64,000 bases of DNA from Ectocarpus siliculosus. Lineage: Eukaryota; Sar; Phaeophyceae; Ectocarpales; Ectocarpaceae. Made by a program: the position numbers and the translations under genes. The stretch lies in contig FN649750.1 in NCBI GenBank assembly GCA_000310025.1, positions 1,187,038 to 1,251,037 on the forward strand, read 5' to 3'. A model generated the notes under the pieces. It saw nothing but the letters and a program-made list of their open reading frames with translations, ran no database searches and was not told where the DNA came from. The number at the start of each line of letters is the position of its first letter. The stretch's first letter is position 1. Of the stretch, positions 37,501-50,000 are shown piece by piece.

Positions 37501-40341
37501 TTTGGTTTGGCCCAGTGTGTGACGACCAAGAGCAAAGCTTTGCCTCGATGAGGTCATCTACAGCATTGCCGCTAGAACCACCACCACCACCACCGGCGAC
37601 AAAACAGAAATGAAACCCTTGCATGGAGACATTGCACGCCCCTCCTTGGCCTTACCCTGCCCTCCGCTCCGCCCGACTCCTTGCTGAGCTGCGATGTGAC
37701 ACACAGGGTGTGGCAGAGCTGGGTCTTGCCGGATCTGAACTCCCCGAAGAACTCCGTGATGGAGCCGGTCTCGATGCCGCCGCCCAGAAGAGCGTCCAGC
37801 TGCTTCGAACCGGTGTGCACCTGCTCCCCGGGATCGGGAATGAGGGGGGGGATAGGGGAAAAGTCGACGACATGGAGTCGGCGGGGGGTGGACGGGGTGA
37901 GCGTGCTCGCTCGGGTTGATTGTCGAGCTGTCGCTGGAACTTTGGCTACGCGGTCCTTGAGGGAGGATCGGCGCTCTTATTCCTCAATGGAGAAACTGTT
38001 AGCCTTTCCGGCGTGTTCAAAAATTCTTGCTTGCCTGATTCCGTCAGAAAATGAGCACCACGCCAGATTATGGTGACCCTCATGCGGTACAGTACGTTCT
38101 CGTAACTTGCGGCACACGTTTAGGACCGCAAAACTCTACAGTAATTCAGAACGATATGGAAATCTCAGTGCTTGGTTGGGAATCAGAGTGGGCGATGGAA
38201 TTGCGATCAACCGCAAGTGGGTTGCCGTGCAGATTTCTCATGGGTTAGAAGTGAAAATCATTCAGGGAACGCGTGGCACTTCAGTCCAGCCTGGAACAAA
38301 CGTACTGTCGAAATTGCAAGACCGGGTCCGTGCACCACCCGCAAAATGTGTACCGACATCATACATGGATTCACTCTCATTCTTTCAACATCTGACCTGA
38401 TCTTGTCATTTGGTCATTCTACAGTACGTCTGGAAATGACGAAGCATCTGACGTAGTCTTTGCGGGAAAGGAAAAAACTCGAAGGGCGACAACAAACGAC
38501 AAGGCAACGAACGATCTTGTCATGTTTTGTTTTATGTTGCTCGACAAATGGTGATGAGAGATGGCAATGGGACAATAACGTAGACTTGGACCTCCGAAGG
38601 AATCCGTGCGTTTGACCAGGTCAATTAATCTGAAATACCAAGAATGACCATGAAAGCTGGTGTTGGACGCAAGACAGTACGGCTACCCGAGCGACAGGCG
38701 AAGTGAACGTCCATCTATTGTCTGGCCTCCCCAAATCATGTTGGCCACAAATTATGCCTGGTTTCAATGATTCGAATTGAATGTTTGGCACACAGAGTGA
38801 ATCTCCCAACGATGCCAACCTGATGCATCATGTATTGCTCTGTTCTTCAACCATTGTATCCTCAACCGACACTCACCATGCTTGGGGTTTCGTGCCACCC
38901 GCTTGGGATTGCGTTGACAATGGGAGGTCATTATGACGCACTACCATCCTTCGAGTACGAAAAATTCATTCTTACTTCATATCCCTTCCTTCGTTGCCCT
39001 TGACCGAGTCTAACTCAAAGGCATCGAAATAATAACATAGTGAGCATTGGCTAACACATTTGTTGGAAGTTGGCAGAACAACCGCTTCTCCTTCCGAACA
39101 CACAGCGGGCATTGGAGAGATCGCCCAAGCGTTGTTTGAACTTGTCACCTTGATAACTTTCTCTCGGGCTTGACGGCACTGAAGTCCCGTCTTGAACATG
39201 CCCGACGAACCAGAAGTGTCCACCTTGGCCGCGGCAAGCTGGATCTTGGCGACAGTGGCATCGCTAAAGCCCCGGATAGTCAGCAGGCGCTGAAAAATGC
39301 AAGTTGTGACGGCAAAGTTGCGCGAGATTCACACATGCATGTACGAAAAGGGATTGATTCATAGTTCGAGATATATCTACTGTAGGATTTCGTACGGACT
39401 ATGACCACAGGGGAAGGTGACACTGTGAATGAAGTACATAAGCTCGTTGGGTATTCAGAGTGAAGGGACAACGCTACTGCTATGCTGTACAACGGAGGCG
39501 CAGAAAAGAGAGAAACTAGGGGCACACCGAGAGCCCGAAAACTAACGCGCCTTGGTTGGGGTGGCGAGGACGGCCCCGACGGTGGCAAGGTTGGCTTCCT
39601 TGAGCTTGTTGATCTCGGCCATCTTGATGCCTGCGTTGGTCAGTTCTTCCACACACTGGGTTGATTGGAATAAAAGAACCGATATTGAGGTGGGTAGCGG
39701 CGCACAACCGAGTAGCGCGACGAGGGACAGTCAGCCGAATCATGGGGCTGGCTTCCATCTTGTGGTTCACACAGACATGCCAACCCTCTGTGCTAGAAGA
39801 AGAGCGTTCGTCACACCGGCTGGGTAATATTTCGCCGCCGCCTTTCGTGTTCATGAGAAAAGTGAATATCTGAACCTCACGAGGACATTGTGCTCGGGTA
39901 TCAACTTGTTGAATTTTCAGGCAATCAACACTAAGAAACAGCTTGGACTTAACTATACAACAATGGGTATGTAGTGTGACGGGGTATTTTTGTCCCTGAA
40001 CACCAAACCCTGATTCTTTCGAAGGCAAGTGTCTGAAATACTGTAGCTCATGCGCTCTATGCTCAATGTTAGGGGAACAACAGCCGTAAATCAGTAGAGA
40101 GGTGCATATAGGCAGCAGTTCCGCTACCGGTACATGCGGCGCAGCCTAAGGGAATAGTTTCGGACAACGTTAATAAACGTGGAAGTAACTCATTTCTTAT
40201 TTGGGCCGAAGATTGACGGAAGTCAGTCGCCTTTGATCCTCCTCTGCCTACCTGGAAGCTGTCAACATCGTCGACCTCTTGGTCTTCATTCTGCTGCTGC
40301 TGCTGGTTGCTGTTTCTACGAGACGCCTGGGCGGAAGCCAT
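31518..40341 (-). CDS. DMC1: Meiotic recombinase DMC1
   Basis: Eight exons, all junctions phase 0: 40252-40341, 39551-39655, 39149-39289, 37656-37820, 35745-35891, 32922-33080, 32265-32405 and 31518-31616 (TGA). The product has 348 residues, the family's usual size. DMC1 forms nucleoprotein filaments on resected ends and catalyses ATP-dependent strand exchange between homologues in meiosis. Seen in order: a Gln-rich N-terminus, a helix-hairpin-helix ([26 protein letters not shown]), [13 protein letters not shown], Walker [21 protein letters not shown], Walker [18 protein letters not shown] with [15 protein letters not shown], and [26 protein letters not shown] and DPGA fit DMC1 rather than RAD51. 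Intron 2 seems to start with GC (AAG/GCGCGT). Introns 4 and 5 carry a mariner-type MITE, a tandem repeat and the assembly gap. The gene is intact. Confidence 0.96.
33330..33598. repeat. Low-quality third copy of repeat family A next to the gap
   Basis: This segment aligns in order with the family A unit at 33741-34277 (CATGAAGGG, CTGCTAAGGG, GATCCTGTGCTT against GCATCTTGTGCTT, GTAACT..CAGGGTGCTTTA). However, bases are collapsed into homopolymer runs of G, C, T and A. That pattern is typical of the degraded end of a sequencing read rather than of evolution. The repeat array therefore has at least three units and the true sequence is unresolved. Confidence 0.75.
33599..33698. other. Assembly gap, 100 N
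   Basis: Exactly 100 N, a nominal gap size, inside DMC1 intron 5 and inside the family A repeat array. No exon is missing: DMC1 is complete on both sides. Confidence 0.99.
33741..34800. repeat. Dispersed repeat family A, two tandem copies
   Basis: Two units of about 537 bases start at 33741 and 34278. Each begins right after a G run with GTGTACTCATAGTCGTGCAT and ends near GATGGCAAACACC plus G run. They share long identical blocks (CAAAGCCGGGACGGAGCACG and others). A partial extra copy of the unit end follows at 34807-34860, again closed by a G run. A solo copy occurs at 21377-21897. The G runs mark each unit boundary. The units lie in DMC1 intron 5, and no ORF is conserved. Confidence 0.85.
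36354..36912. mobile_element. Tc1/mariner-type MITE in DMC1 intron 4
   Basis: A 559-base element is bounded by terminal inverted repeats CAGTTAG[A/C]GCCCGCAATTAAGAA, matching at about 22 of 23 positions, and flanked by TA on both sides (36352-36353 and 36913-36914). TA duplication and CAGT ends are typical of Tc1/mariner elements. No transposase is encoded; the inside is AT-rich at one end with repeated TTTCTTA words and CT/GA-rich in the middle. Clean ends and TA duplication suggest fairly recent insertion. Confidence 0.88.
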
Positions 40342-41039
40342 TTTCTCCTGTTACTGGCTGGCCTGTGTGCGAATGCAGAAACACTTATCTCAAAGTTTTC
40401 ATATGGTTTTCATTTCTTGATTCGAGGTATTTTTATATTCTGCAGCATGCACCAGTGGGATATTCCAGTCTACGCGGGCTGGTCGGTTGTGAATGACATG
40501 CGTGAGTAGCGACAGAGGACAGCGTGGTGCGAGCGTGGAAAGTAGTTCATCGACGTTTGTTTGGGTGTGAACCCCACGACAGGGAGTGATGTCGCAGAAT
40601 TGAAAGCTGAGAGGCAGATAGGCAGATGAAGTATGTGGTTGGGGAACGCCGCTCCCGGTTAGTTACAGTAGGTCGAAGCTTCCGAGGCAAGGTGTTCGTG
40701 GGATGCCACTTCGATCAACTCGCGATCAGAAATGAAGAACGCGCGGAAAACTGGAAGACGCTTCGAGTGCCTTCGGTAGGAAGGCCGAAATGAAATGTGA
40801 GTAATTTCTTGCCAACGAAAGATGGATCACAACAACGCTCAAAAAATATTTTTCAAAAACTCGCCGCGCTGTCTTCCTGGAGAGCGAAACGGATCAAGAC
40901 ACAAGACTATTGCGCGCGAGATGCAAGTGAGGTGCATCTGAGGGCGGACACATCGAGCTGGTCTCCCACTTTCTTGCAAGACAATGCAATCTGTGTGGGC
41001 GTCTGGCTCCCTTGCTTGCCCGTTTCCATCTCTTGGAAT
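40342..41039. promoter_or_regulatory. Divergent intergenic region between DMC1 and PP2C
   Basis: DMC1 starts leftward at 40341 and the PP2C gene starts rightward at or after 41040, so about 700 bases must hold both promoters and 5' leaders. The PP2C frame is open back to at least 40797, so coding could begin earlier only with a non-ATG codon or an upstream exon. I see no convincing TATA box or other defined element. Confidence 0.5.
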
Positions 41040-44000
41040 ATGTACTCCTTTAGGGAGACAGAGGAGGCTCTCCAAACGCACAAACAACTAAATAGACAAA
41101 AAAATGCAATGTGCGAGAGAGACGAGTGCCCGCGCGCTACAGGAACAGTTGAGGATGCTGCTGAAGACGGAGGGGCACGACAACTCACGTTTGAGGTATG
41201 AAGCGTCCCTGGTGATTGCTGGCTGGGTGTGTGGCGATTGCTCGCTGGGGCGTGTGGCGATGGAATGAGTTTGTGCACGGTGGTGTGTGACAAGAAAGTT
41301 TTTTTTTCTTTGCGAACTTTTTTTTTTCTCCGAATGCCGCTATTTTTATTGCAACTCCCGAAATGGGCCGAAAATCAAAAAATACCACCTGCTCTTTTTT
41401 GCGCGCGCTGCGCGAGACAGCCTGAGAGAGGTGAAGAGACATCAGCCATAGCTGAAGGCGACGCTGGTGCTCGTTCTCTTGGAGTTGCTAGTGCTGCCTT
41501 GAATACACTGAATCCGATGGCGTTTGAGGATGCCGCCGCTGGTAAGGGTGGTGATTTAGATGTCGACCATGAGGCAACAACGGCAGCACCAGGTTCATCA
41601 AGCGATGACGATACCAACGCCAAGGCAACCGCCGGGGGGATAGGCCCCACGGCCACCTTCCGATGTGTCAGCTGCGCTGATGAGATGGTGAGATCCGTGT
41701 TGCGGCAGGTGGTGCCAGGCGTGGTGCGGTGTGTTGGCATGAAGGTTGAAATCAACAACCACAGACACCGCAAAAACTCCAAGCATAACTGCTGCTCGTC
41801 TCTCGGCTTTCGGAAGCATGCACAACAGACTCCCCCCCCTGGGTTGCACTCAAGTGCATTGGATCGGCATGACATACAGAGGCTTAGGCCTGGGAGATAA
41901 ATCGACCTGTGCAGCCTCGCTGTTCGCAACGCGTAGGTGGGTATTTGAGTATCACACCGCATGCTGTTGTTGAATTTTTTCCGCCCAGCTCTGAAGGCAA
42001 CTGGGCTCCGAACTGCCAAACGGATGCCACACCAAATATTTCGACACATCATGGCGGTGTGACTTGCGAGGCGCTCTCACACTCTCGCTGTTCACTGCTG
42101 TGGCTGCGGCCATCAATCACAGCTACAGTAGTAGTAGCCCCCCCTCTACTGCTGCGGTGAGGGTCAATTCGTTATTTTACGGATCCAAGCAAATGGTGAC
42201 CCACGGAACAAATTTGATGCCCAACTGACACCTGACACACAATGGCCTTCTTCCTGTGGCCACGAGAACGCAGGAACATGGATCATGCTGTCGCAAAAAT
42301 ATTCCGCGTACGACGCCTTACGCATACATGTAGCGTTGTATAAAATCCCTCTTGGTTCGCCAGAATATATGTTGCCTCTACTGCAGCTATTCATGCAACC
42401 CGCAGTGATAAAACTCTGTTGCGCGGATGTCGCATCCTGCTGCTGTCGTTTTGTTGGCGATGGAATCAAAGCCCGCTGCATACTTGCAAATACTGCTGTA
42501 TGGTGTAGTGTTTTCGGTCCCAAACCCACCGCAAGCGCCAGTCTACCACCGTATACTTCGAGTACTACACAAGATAGCACACCCCCTGGACCGATTTTCA
42601 AAGCTCGATTGAACGCCACGTGCGTAAACGAAATGATACATTTTCGGAAAGCTCTCGACAAGGCGGCTTCAACGACGCCGTTTTCGGCCCTGCGACTCTC
42701 TCTGATGTCGAGAAATCGAGCTTTGAAAATCGGTCCAGGGGGTGTGTTATCTTGTGTCGTATACGGTACGTACATACCCCCGTCGGCAAGGGTGTTAGCC
42801 CCCGCGCCAAGCCACCAAACTTGTATCCAGGTTGGTGATATTTTGTTTTGCACCCACGGCCGTTTTCTAACTTTTTTAAACGGAGCATTATATCTGGTCC
42901 TTTCTCTGTAGGGTACTTTCCAAACGTTCGGAAGCCAGTGTTTGCGTCACCCTCTCCGTGTGACCGAAGTAGCTATGAGCCTGAACACGCGGGCGATAAG
43001 CTTTCTCTCGTTCACAAGCTACGGTGCATACGCACGGCTGGCTGAGCGCGTGTGGGTACAGTAGTCCGACGTTTGTGTTTTTTGCGTTATATCGACCAAA
43101 CGTCCAGCGAAATACACACCCTTCCAACCATCGAGTAGCCCGGTCGTCCCCCCCACCTCCGTTACCGGCCAGGACAAGACCTTTAGTCCACCCTTGGTTC
43201 ATTGTTTTGCCTCACGGGATGAGCGGTGTAGACTAAAGGGAAGGGAAGTTTGCTTCCTCTCACATGAGAGGCATGGAGTTCGACCCGAAGCATCGTTGGA
43301 CAATCACGGGTGTCCAAAGCCTCCCTCCTGCAGAGATTGATCAACGCGGGTGTATTAGTCAGCTACCCTCGGTTTCCACGGATGTGCGACTCTCGAGCGT
43401 GCCGCTACCGCTGCGTGCCATCCATGGCTTCAGATTCGGCGCATGACAATGGCACAATTTTGTATACTTTTTTTTCGGGAGAATGCTCGCAGTTTTGGAT
43501 GTTTCTGTGTTTTCTAGTGCTGTATTGGCGGTTCCGCTGACGCGTATCGAAGTACCTGTAGGAGAGGCCGGAGGCCAAGCCCTGTGTTTCTCGTGTTTGC
43601 TTGTTTATCCGTTGCTGACTCCAATGCTCTCCGTCCTGACTATTATGTCAACAAGAAGATGTCACCCCAAAAGGGATTGATGTGCTCAAGTGGTCCTGAA
43701 TGTTTGGTACCATTTTGGTTTGTTGGTTCTATCTACACGCTGTAATGCTGTGGTGTCCTGGCTTCACAGCGGAGTTACAACCTCCCAATAAAGCGTCTCA
43801 CACCTGTTGACTTAACCAGTGCATTTTTTCATTCACTTGCCGAGTGTTAGGACGGACTAACCTACGGCTTTCGGCTTTTTTCTGCCTTAAATCCCTGACT
43901 TCGTCGTTGGATTTACCAGCAACGGAGAAACCAAATCGTGAGAGTCACCCTTGTTCGATTAATTTGTGTTGAATACTTTCGGGGTTATTGCAATGCGACG

Positions 44001-47000
44001 CTGGACGTTTGTTCACTAGAATAGGGTCTGCTCAAGATTGCCAAGAAATTTCCCGCACAATGTGGAATTTATTACCTCGTCGACTGGAATCGTGATATCG
44101 TTTCTGTCTCTGCCTTTTTCGGTCTCTATCTGTCTCTGCCCTCCCTCTCTGAACTCTCTCTCTCTGTCCCTGTCGTTGTCTCTGTCTCACAGAACCCCTC
44201 TTGGCGGAATAGTATGGAGGACGCCCACGAGACGGTGGCGCACTTCGACGGTGACCCGTCCACGTCGTTCTTCGCCGTGTACGATGGACACGGAGGTACC
44301 CAACACTCGCCCCCCGCGCGCGCGGCCCCGACAGTTTCTCGTTTTGCTGTGCCGACTTTTTTTTTTGTTTGTTTTCGGTCCGTGACAGTTTGGCTACGGC
44401 TCGTGGATTGTTCCGGCGATTCTGCCCCCGTTGTGCGTAGGAAACACTGGACGGCGGGGTTTCCTGCACAGGTCGCCTAGAGTAAAATGCCTAGGCAGCA
44501 ACAGAGACTAACGCGGCGCAATCAGTTACGTTTCACGAGGGATGTTGTGACTCGGGATCGACGTTTCGTCGGTGTCTTGAAATACAACGCCGACGGGGGG
44601 AGACCATGGCCATGGTTCTTACCCCGCCGAGTGTACAGATAGTGCCTTCGCTGTCCGGTTGGTCATGAAGTTCACCCTTGATATTCGTGGACACGAATAT
44701 CGTAGTTCGTTCCAAGCCGGCGTGTTTCGGTTGTCCCGCAATGCATTGGGCCCCGTTGGGCTCCAGCCGTGTGTAGTGAAACACCTCAGCTGTTGTTGGT
44801 TGACCGTCGCTGCTCGGCCTTGAAGAAGAGGACAGCACTTGGAACCTTGAACATACACAAATTACAATCGACAACAGTCCTATTGATGTTTGTTTGGAGG
44901 CCTTGAGGGCAGGATCGTTTGCCAGGCACGGGGCATGACTTTTGCTTTCACGTTTCGTTTAGTAACGCCCTCTGTTGTTGCGTGCAATCATGCGTGTGCG
45001 TGTTCTTTGCGCCACACGTTGCTGCCCGCGTGTGGGGCTGCTGGTGCTGGTGCTGGTGCTGCTTCTGATGGCGCTGCTGTCGGTGGTGCTGGTGCCGGTG
45101 CTGCTGCTTCTGTCGCTGGTGGTGGCGCTGCTGCTGCTGCTGTCGCTGGTGGTGGTGGTGGGGCTACTGGTGCTGATGCTACTGCTGGTGCAGGTCGGGG
45201 CACGGTTGATTTCGTGTCGTCGCGGCTGGAGGAGATCCTTGCCGAGGAGATGAGAGCCGACAACACCAGCTCCATTCAAGAAAGAATCACGAGGTACGGT
45301 AGCTAGCGAGCGCCGTGCTGATGACGAGAGCGGCGTTTGCTTCGCAACCCTCTCTTGCTCTTGTTGTGACTCCCCTGTTCCTTAGGCGTCCGCTTTTTTT
45401 GTTTGTTTTTTGAGAATTTGGCGAAGGTGTGATTGCTCTGTATTTGCCATCCATTGCTTCCCCTAGTTACCCCCCTTCCACAGGATCCTCGTTGAATCCC
45501 CGCCCCATCTCAAGCAAGCTAGTTCTGTGACCTGGTCGAACGAGTGTGCTCCTTCACCCCTCCCCCCGCGGTTCCTGGGACGAAGCTCGCCCGTCATGTG
45601 GCTCTTGCTGAATTATCTCTCCACCGCGATGCGCTCTGGGTGCGCTCGGTGCAACGACAGACTCTTCGGCGATAACCCTACACGCTCTCCTTCTGGACTT
45701 TGTAGGGGTGTGGGGGTCTAACGCCTTAACACCACGGTCTTTTCAGGTGTTGAGCGCACCCAACCTCACCGTGCTACAGTATACCAAGCACGGCGGAGGT
45801 GAAATAGAATGTTCCCAGAACCTTCCTCACGATGACTCTCGTTGTCCGTGTCGAAATGCATACGCCGTCAATGTTCAGCTGGGTTGAGGCAAACCATCAA
45901 CCTTGTAACCTGCCTGAGCGCGCCGGCACCGCCCCGCCCCTCCCGCCTGCGCTTCGAAATTGCCGTGCCGTGGCCCACAGGGCGTACGGCTTGACGGATT
46001 GCTTGTGTAAGGAGGCTTCCGTGCTGACGTCTGGGGCAACAGCTGTCACATGCCTACTCAGGGTGCGTACCATCTCGGGGGCATAAATCTGGGAAGCAAG
46101 GCACCATTTATGAAAACTGCTAAAGCAGGACTCAACAAAGCAGGACTCAACCCACGTTCCTGTGCGTTTTTTTTGTCCCACCCTGTCGTCTCCTGCTTCT
46201 TGCTCGTGACGTGGGGGTTGGTTGGCTAGAACGGAGATTTTTCACAGCAGCAGCGAACAAGCCTGCCAAGCGTGGCCGTTGCAGTGCCGCGCTAAGGTGC
46301 CAGGCGTGGCAGCGGAGGTATTACGCCAACCGGCTTGCCGGTGTCAGTCTCTATTGTCTTTGCCCCAGCAAGCAGTCACGCATTTGGATGGTCTGTGCAG
46401 TAGCAATCACATCACCTGTGACACTTTTTTTTGTTTTATTATTGTCGTGGTCGTCTATTCTTGTCAGGAGCAAGACGGGAAGGTCACGATACACGCGGCC
46501 AACATCGGGGATAGGTGAGAGTTTTGAGGGTTTTACGGCATGCCTTGCTTACCTCACGCAAGGGTAAGGTTGTCCCAGCCCACTCTACCTGGCCGATATT
46601 TTGTTCCGCCGCGGTGTGAACGGGGGGGCGCAAGACCGGATGAATCGACATGCGGAGTGTTTAGCCAGGACCTTCTGTCTGCACCCCTCAAATCGTATCC
46701 CCCCCCAACTCCCGTGTTTTGGGCATTCCAACTGAAACAACGTTTCCCCAGGAAGGCGGGAAATCTGCCCGCACTTTCCTGCCCTCGTGTCTCGCAGGCA
46801 CTCCTCTTGCCAGTTTTCCGTTTACCCTTCGTTCCGTCCGTTCTTTGGGGGGGAGGGCTCTTTTTCACACCAGCATTGAACGGATGTTGTGCAGCTCTTG
46901 GAATTTCCGGTAGAGATGTTCTATTTATTCAAACAATACAATACCCGTCGAGATATTGGCAACACTGGGTCTGGAAGGCCGCTTCGTTTCCTTTGCCCAG

Positions 47001-50000
47001 GGTAAACAAATATGAAGACGAAAATGAAGTGTTGCAAACGGCCCCCGTCATCTACTCCGGAGCACGCAATATTTTGTGTGTTCGTGTGTGTTTTCTTTTC
47101 ACAAAACTCAAGGCTTCTTTCCATACTGGTGTGGACATGGTTCGACTTAAGGAGATGTTTGTCCAGGCGACGTCCGCCTGTCCGTGGTCGGCTTTTGGGC
47201 TTGGTTGATTGACTGGTCTACGTGTCGCACGTAGAACGTTTGCAATATTTTTCGACCGTTGTGTTTTCGTTCTCGTCTGGCGCGGGCGACCACCCGTACG
47301 CCTACGTGTCATTTCACTTCTCTCTGCCAGGCTGTGCAGCTCTCGGAGTAACACGAAAATTTCCATGCGTGTCCCTTCAAAGCACCGCAGAGTTTCTCAC
47401 GAAAATCGAGGCCTTGCGTAGTTGTCAATGCGTGGCGAAGGTCAGATGTAGACCTCACCTCGCGCTTCTCCTGCAGTCCTCTCCCCTCTCCCTTGCCCGC
47501 CGAGCGCTGACTGCTCAGAGGAGCGGTGTGGCGGGCGTTCGAAGACAGTGGGCGCCGCGATGCGGGTGAACTGCTGAAGTTTCATCCCTTGTCTCTTGTC
47601 GCTCAAGGACCGGGGGCGCTGCGATGCGGATGAACTGCTGAAGTTCGATCCCTTGTGTCTTGTCGCTGGAGGACAGGGGGCGCTGCGGTGCGGATGAACT
47701 GCTGACCTTCCACTCCTTGCCTCTCGCACGAATGATGACGTCACGCTTCCACGCCAGTCGAGCGGTGCTAGCCAGAGGCGGCAAGGCGGAGCGGTTAACC
47801 TACGACCACAAGGCGGAGGACGCGGCGGAACAGGAGAGGGTCAACGCCGCGGGTGGCTTCGTGCTGAGGAATCGTGTCCTGGGCATCCTGGCGGTTTCCA
47901 GGAGCTTCGGGAACCAGGGGATGAAGGATCTCGTGACTGCTGTGCCCCACGTCTCCGAGACAAGGTGAATGCTCTTTTTTTTTTTTTTATCACAAATTCA
48001 TCTCCTCCACTAATAAAGAGTCGGGGATAGGTTTAGCAATGAGTTCATTGTCCGGGATAGGTTAGCATTGAATTCATTGCGTCAGCGGAAACACTAAACC
48101 CAACAAATGTATCCCTTCCACATTTGAAGATTCTGGGATATGTTGCCCCTGAAATCATAGCGTCAGCGCAAGTCTTTTCAATTTTTCTTTCGCGTTTCCG
48201 CGGGTTGAGTCCAAATAGACGCGTTGCGTGCTGGTTCGTGACCCAGGCAGGTTGTATGCATACGGTTTTCCTGCTGGTCTGTTCTTTTCAAGGTATCACG
48301 TTTGAATGATTTTTTTGCCCGCGTTTTCGCGCGAAGGCGTGGGCGTACGGTTAAGCGAGAAGCTGATATCCGCTACAACTTGACGCGGAATATACGGCGA
48401 AAACACCCTTACTTCTCGGCGAGTTATTGGTGTTCGTAAGCGATGTGAGTGTCTGATTTTGTTGGGAGCGAAGTTGTCGTTTGTGTGCTGGCTGAGGTTT
48501 ACCTTCGCCGTACGCACGGTATTCCAAACACTGACGAAATTTTCGTGAAAATTAACAAAGTTGGAGAATCCGCGCGCGTGATCCGCACTCCGCGAAGAGT
48601 CGCGTAACGCTGTCGGTATTCACATTGATGTTGTGGGGGCCACCGGGCAAGTCTTGCGTGTTTCCATCTCTCAGGCGTGAACACTTTCGCACACAGGCCG
48701 TGCGCGAAACAATGAAACCAGTTTCAAACGGAGTGGGTGTTCGTCGCTTCTAATTCTGGCGCAGGTTTACACACCTTTCGGCGTATGTTTTTTAAAGTAT
48801 CAGGCGGCGGTAAACAAGAAGGAGGTTACGCAAGAGCTTCGCATAATAAGTATATACATTTTTGTTTTGTGGCCCCTCCCATTGTGTGATGCCATATGAT
48901 ACTTGCGCTGTCTTTTTTTTTGCTGTCTTTTTCGCGGTCCCGTGGTGCCATCGATCCTTTCTTTTTCTGTGGGGCCCCCTTCGCTGTGTCGATTTTCTGC
49001 GCCCGCAGCGTTTGTCCGGATTGCACATTCCTGATCCTGGCATGCGATGGGGTTTGGGACGTCTTCACGGACAACGACGCCGTTTCCTTCGTAACGCAGG
49101 CGATGGAGACTATGGTGAGAGGGAGGGTGTTTGACCAGACTATTGTGGTTTTCATGCACCTTGTTCGGTTTCCTTTGTACTTCGTATCTTACCCAAGCGA
49201 TGGAGACCGTGGTGAGAGAAGGGGCTGTGGGTTTGACTTTGTGCCTGTCATTCAAATCGTTCGGCAACGACAGTGATCCGTACCATTCACGTAACGGTGT
49301 ATGCGAAACACGGGGTGATTGTTGCTGTGACGCTTACAACTCATTGCTAATTCCTCCGGGCTCTTGTAGGAAGATGAGAGATTGAAATCATTGTTTTTTC
49401 CCAAGAAATGAAGAAACCACAGCAGTCACCAACGGTTTCGGCGGCGTGTTTTCGACGATTCGACGTGGTTTCCGGCGGCGTGTGATGTACAATGCACACG
49501 AAGAATTGAGAGGCACCCGATTCTGAAGGGTCAAGAGAGTAGAAGGACACACTCCTTTTCGAGGCAACCGAAGAACGCGATCAGATATGCGTACGTCCCC
49601 GCATTTGTCGTAACTGCGGGCATCTCAAGTGAGCAGGACAATACCCACGGACGGGACAAACCAGCCACGGCAAAAACTGAAAGTCATCGCCGTCATCATC
49701 GACTTTCGCCATGTCGTGATAGCGCGTGTGAGGCTGGCATTTGAACGGCATTTGTACTGACCGTGTGGCACACCTAGTACCAACCAGAGAGATACATGTA
49801 AACGATGTCGTGAGATATTCCCCCGCACCTGTATCGCTTGTATTGTACAGTATTGTGGTTTTGAGAACGAAAGATTACATAGGCCACCGTTTTTTTGTTT
49901 TTCCGATCAAAGTTGTTCCGTTTCATCGTTTTCCCTTGCAAGATGTAAACCAAATACTGCAAGATGTAAACCAAATACAATATCAACCAACCGATCGACC

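Noticed and set aside
37656-37820. Assignment of the recombinase to RAD51 instead of DMC1
   Set aside because: Other exons carry [14 protein letters not shown] and SDPGA, which fit DMC1. RAD51 typically has YRTDYSGRG and a different loop.
42164-42853. 229-codon minus ORF in a PP2C intron
   Set aside because: Explained by the inverted repeat; no family resemblance.
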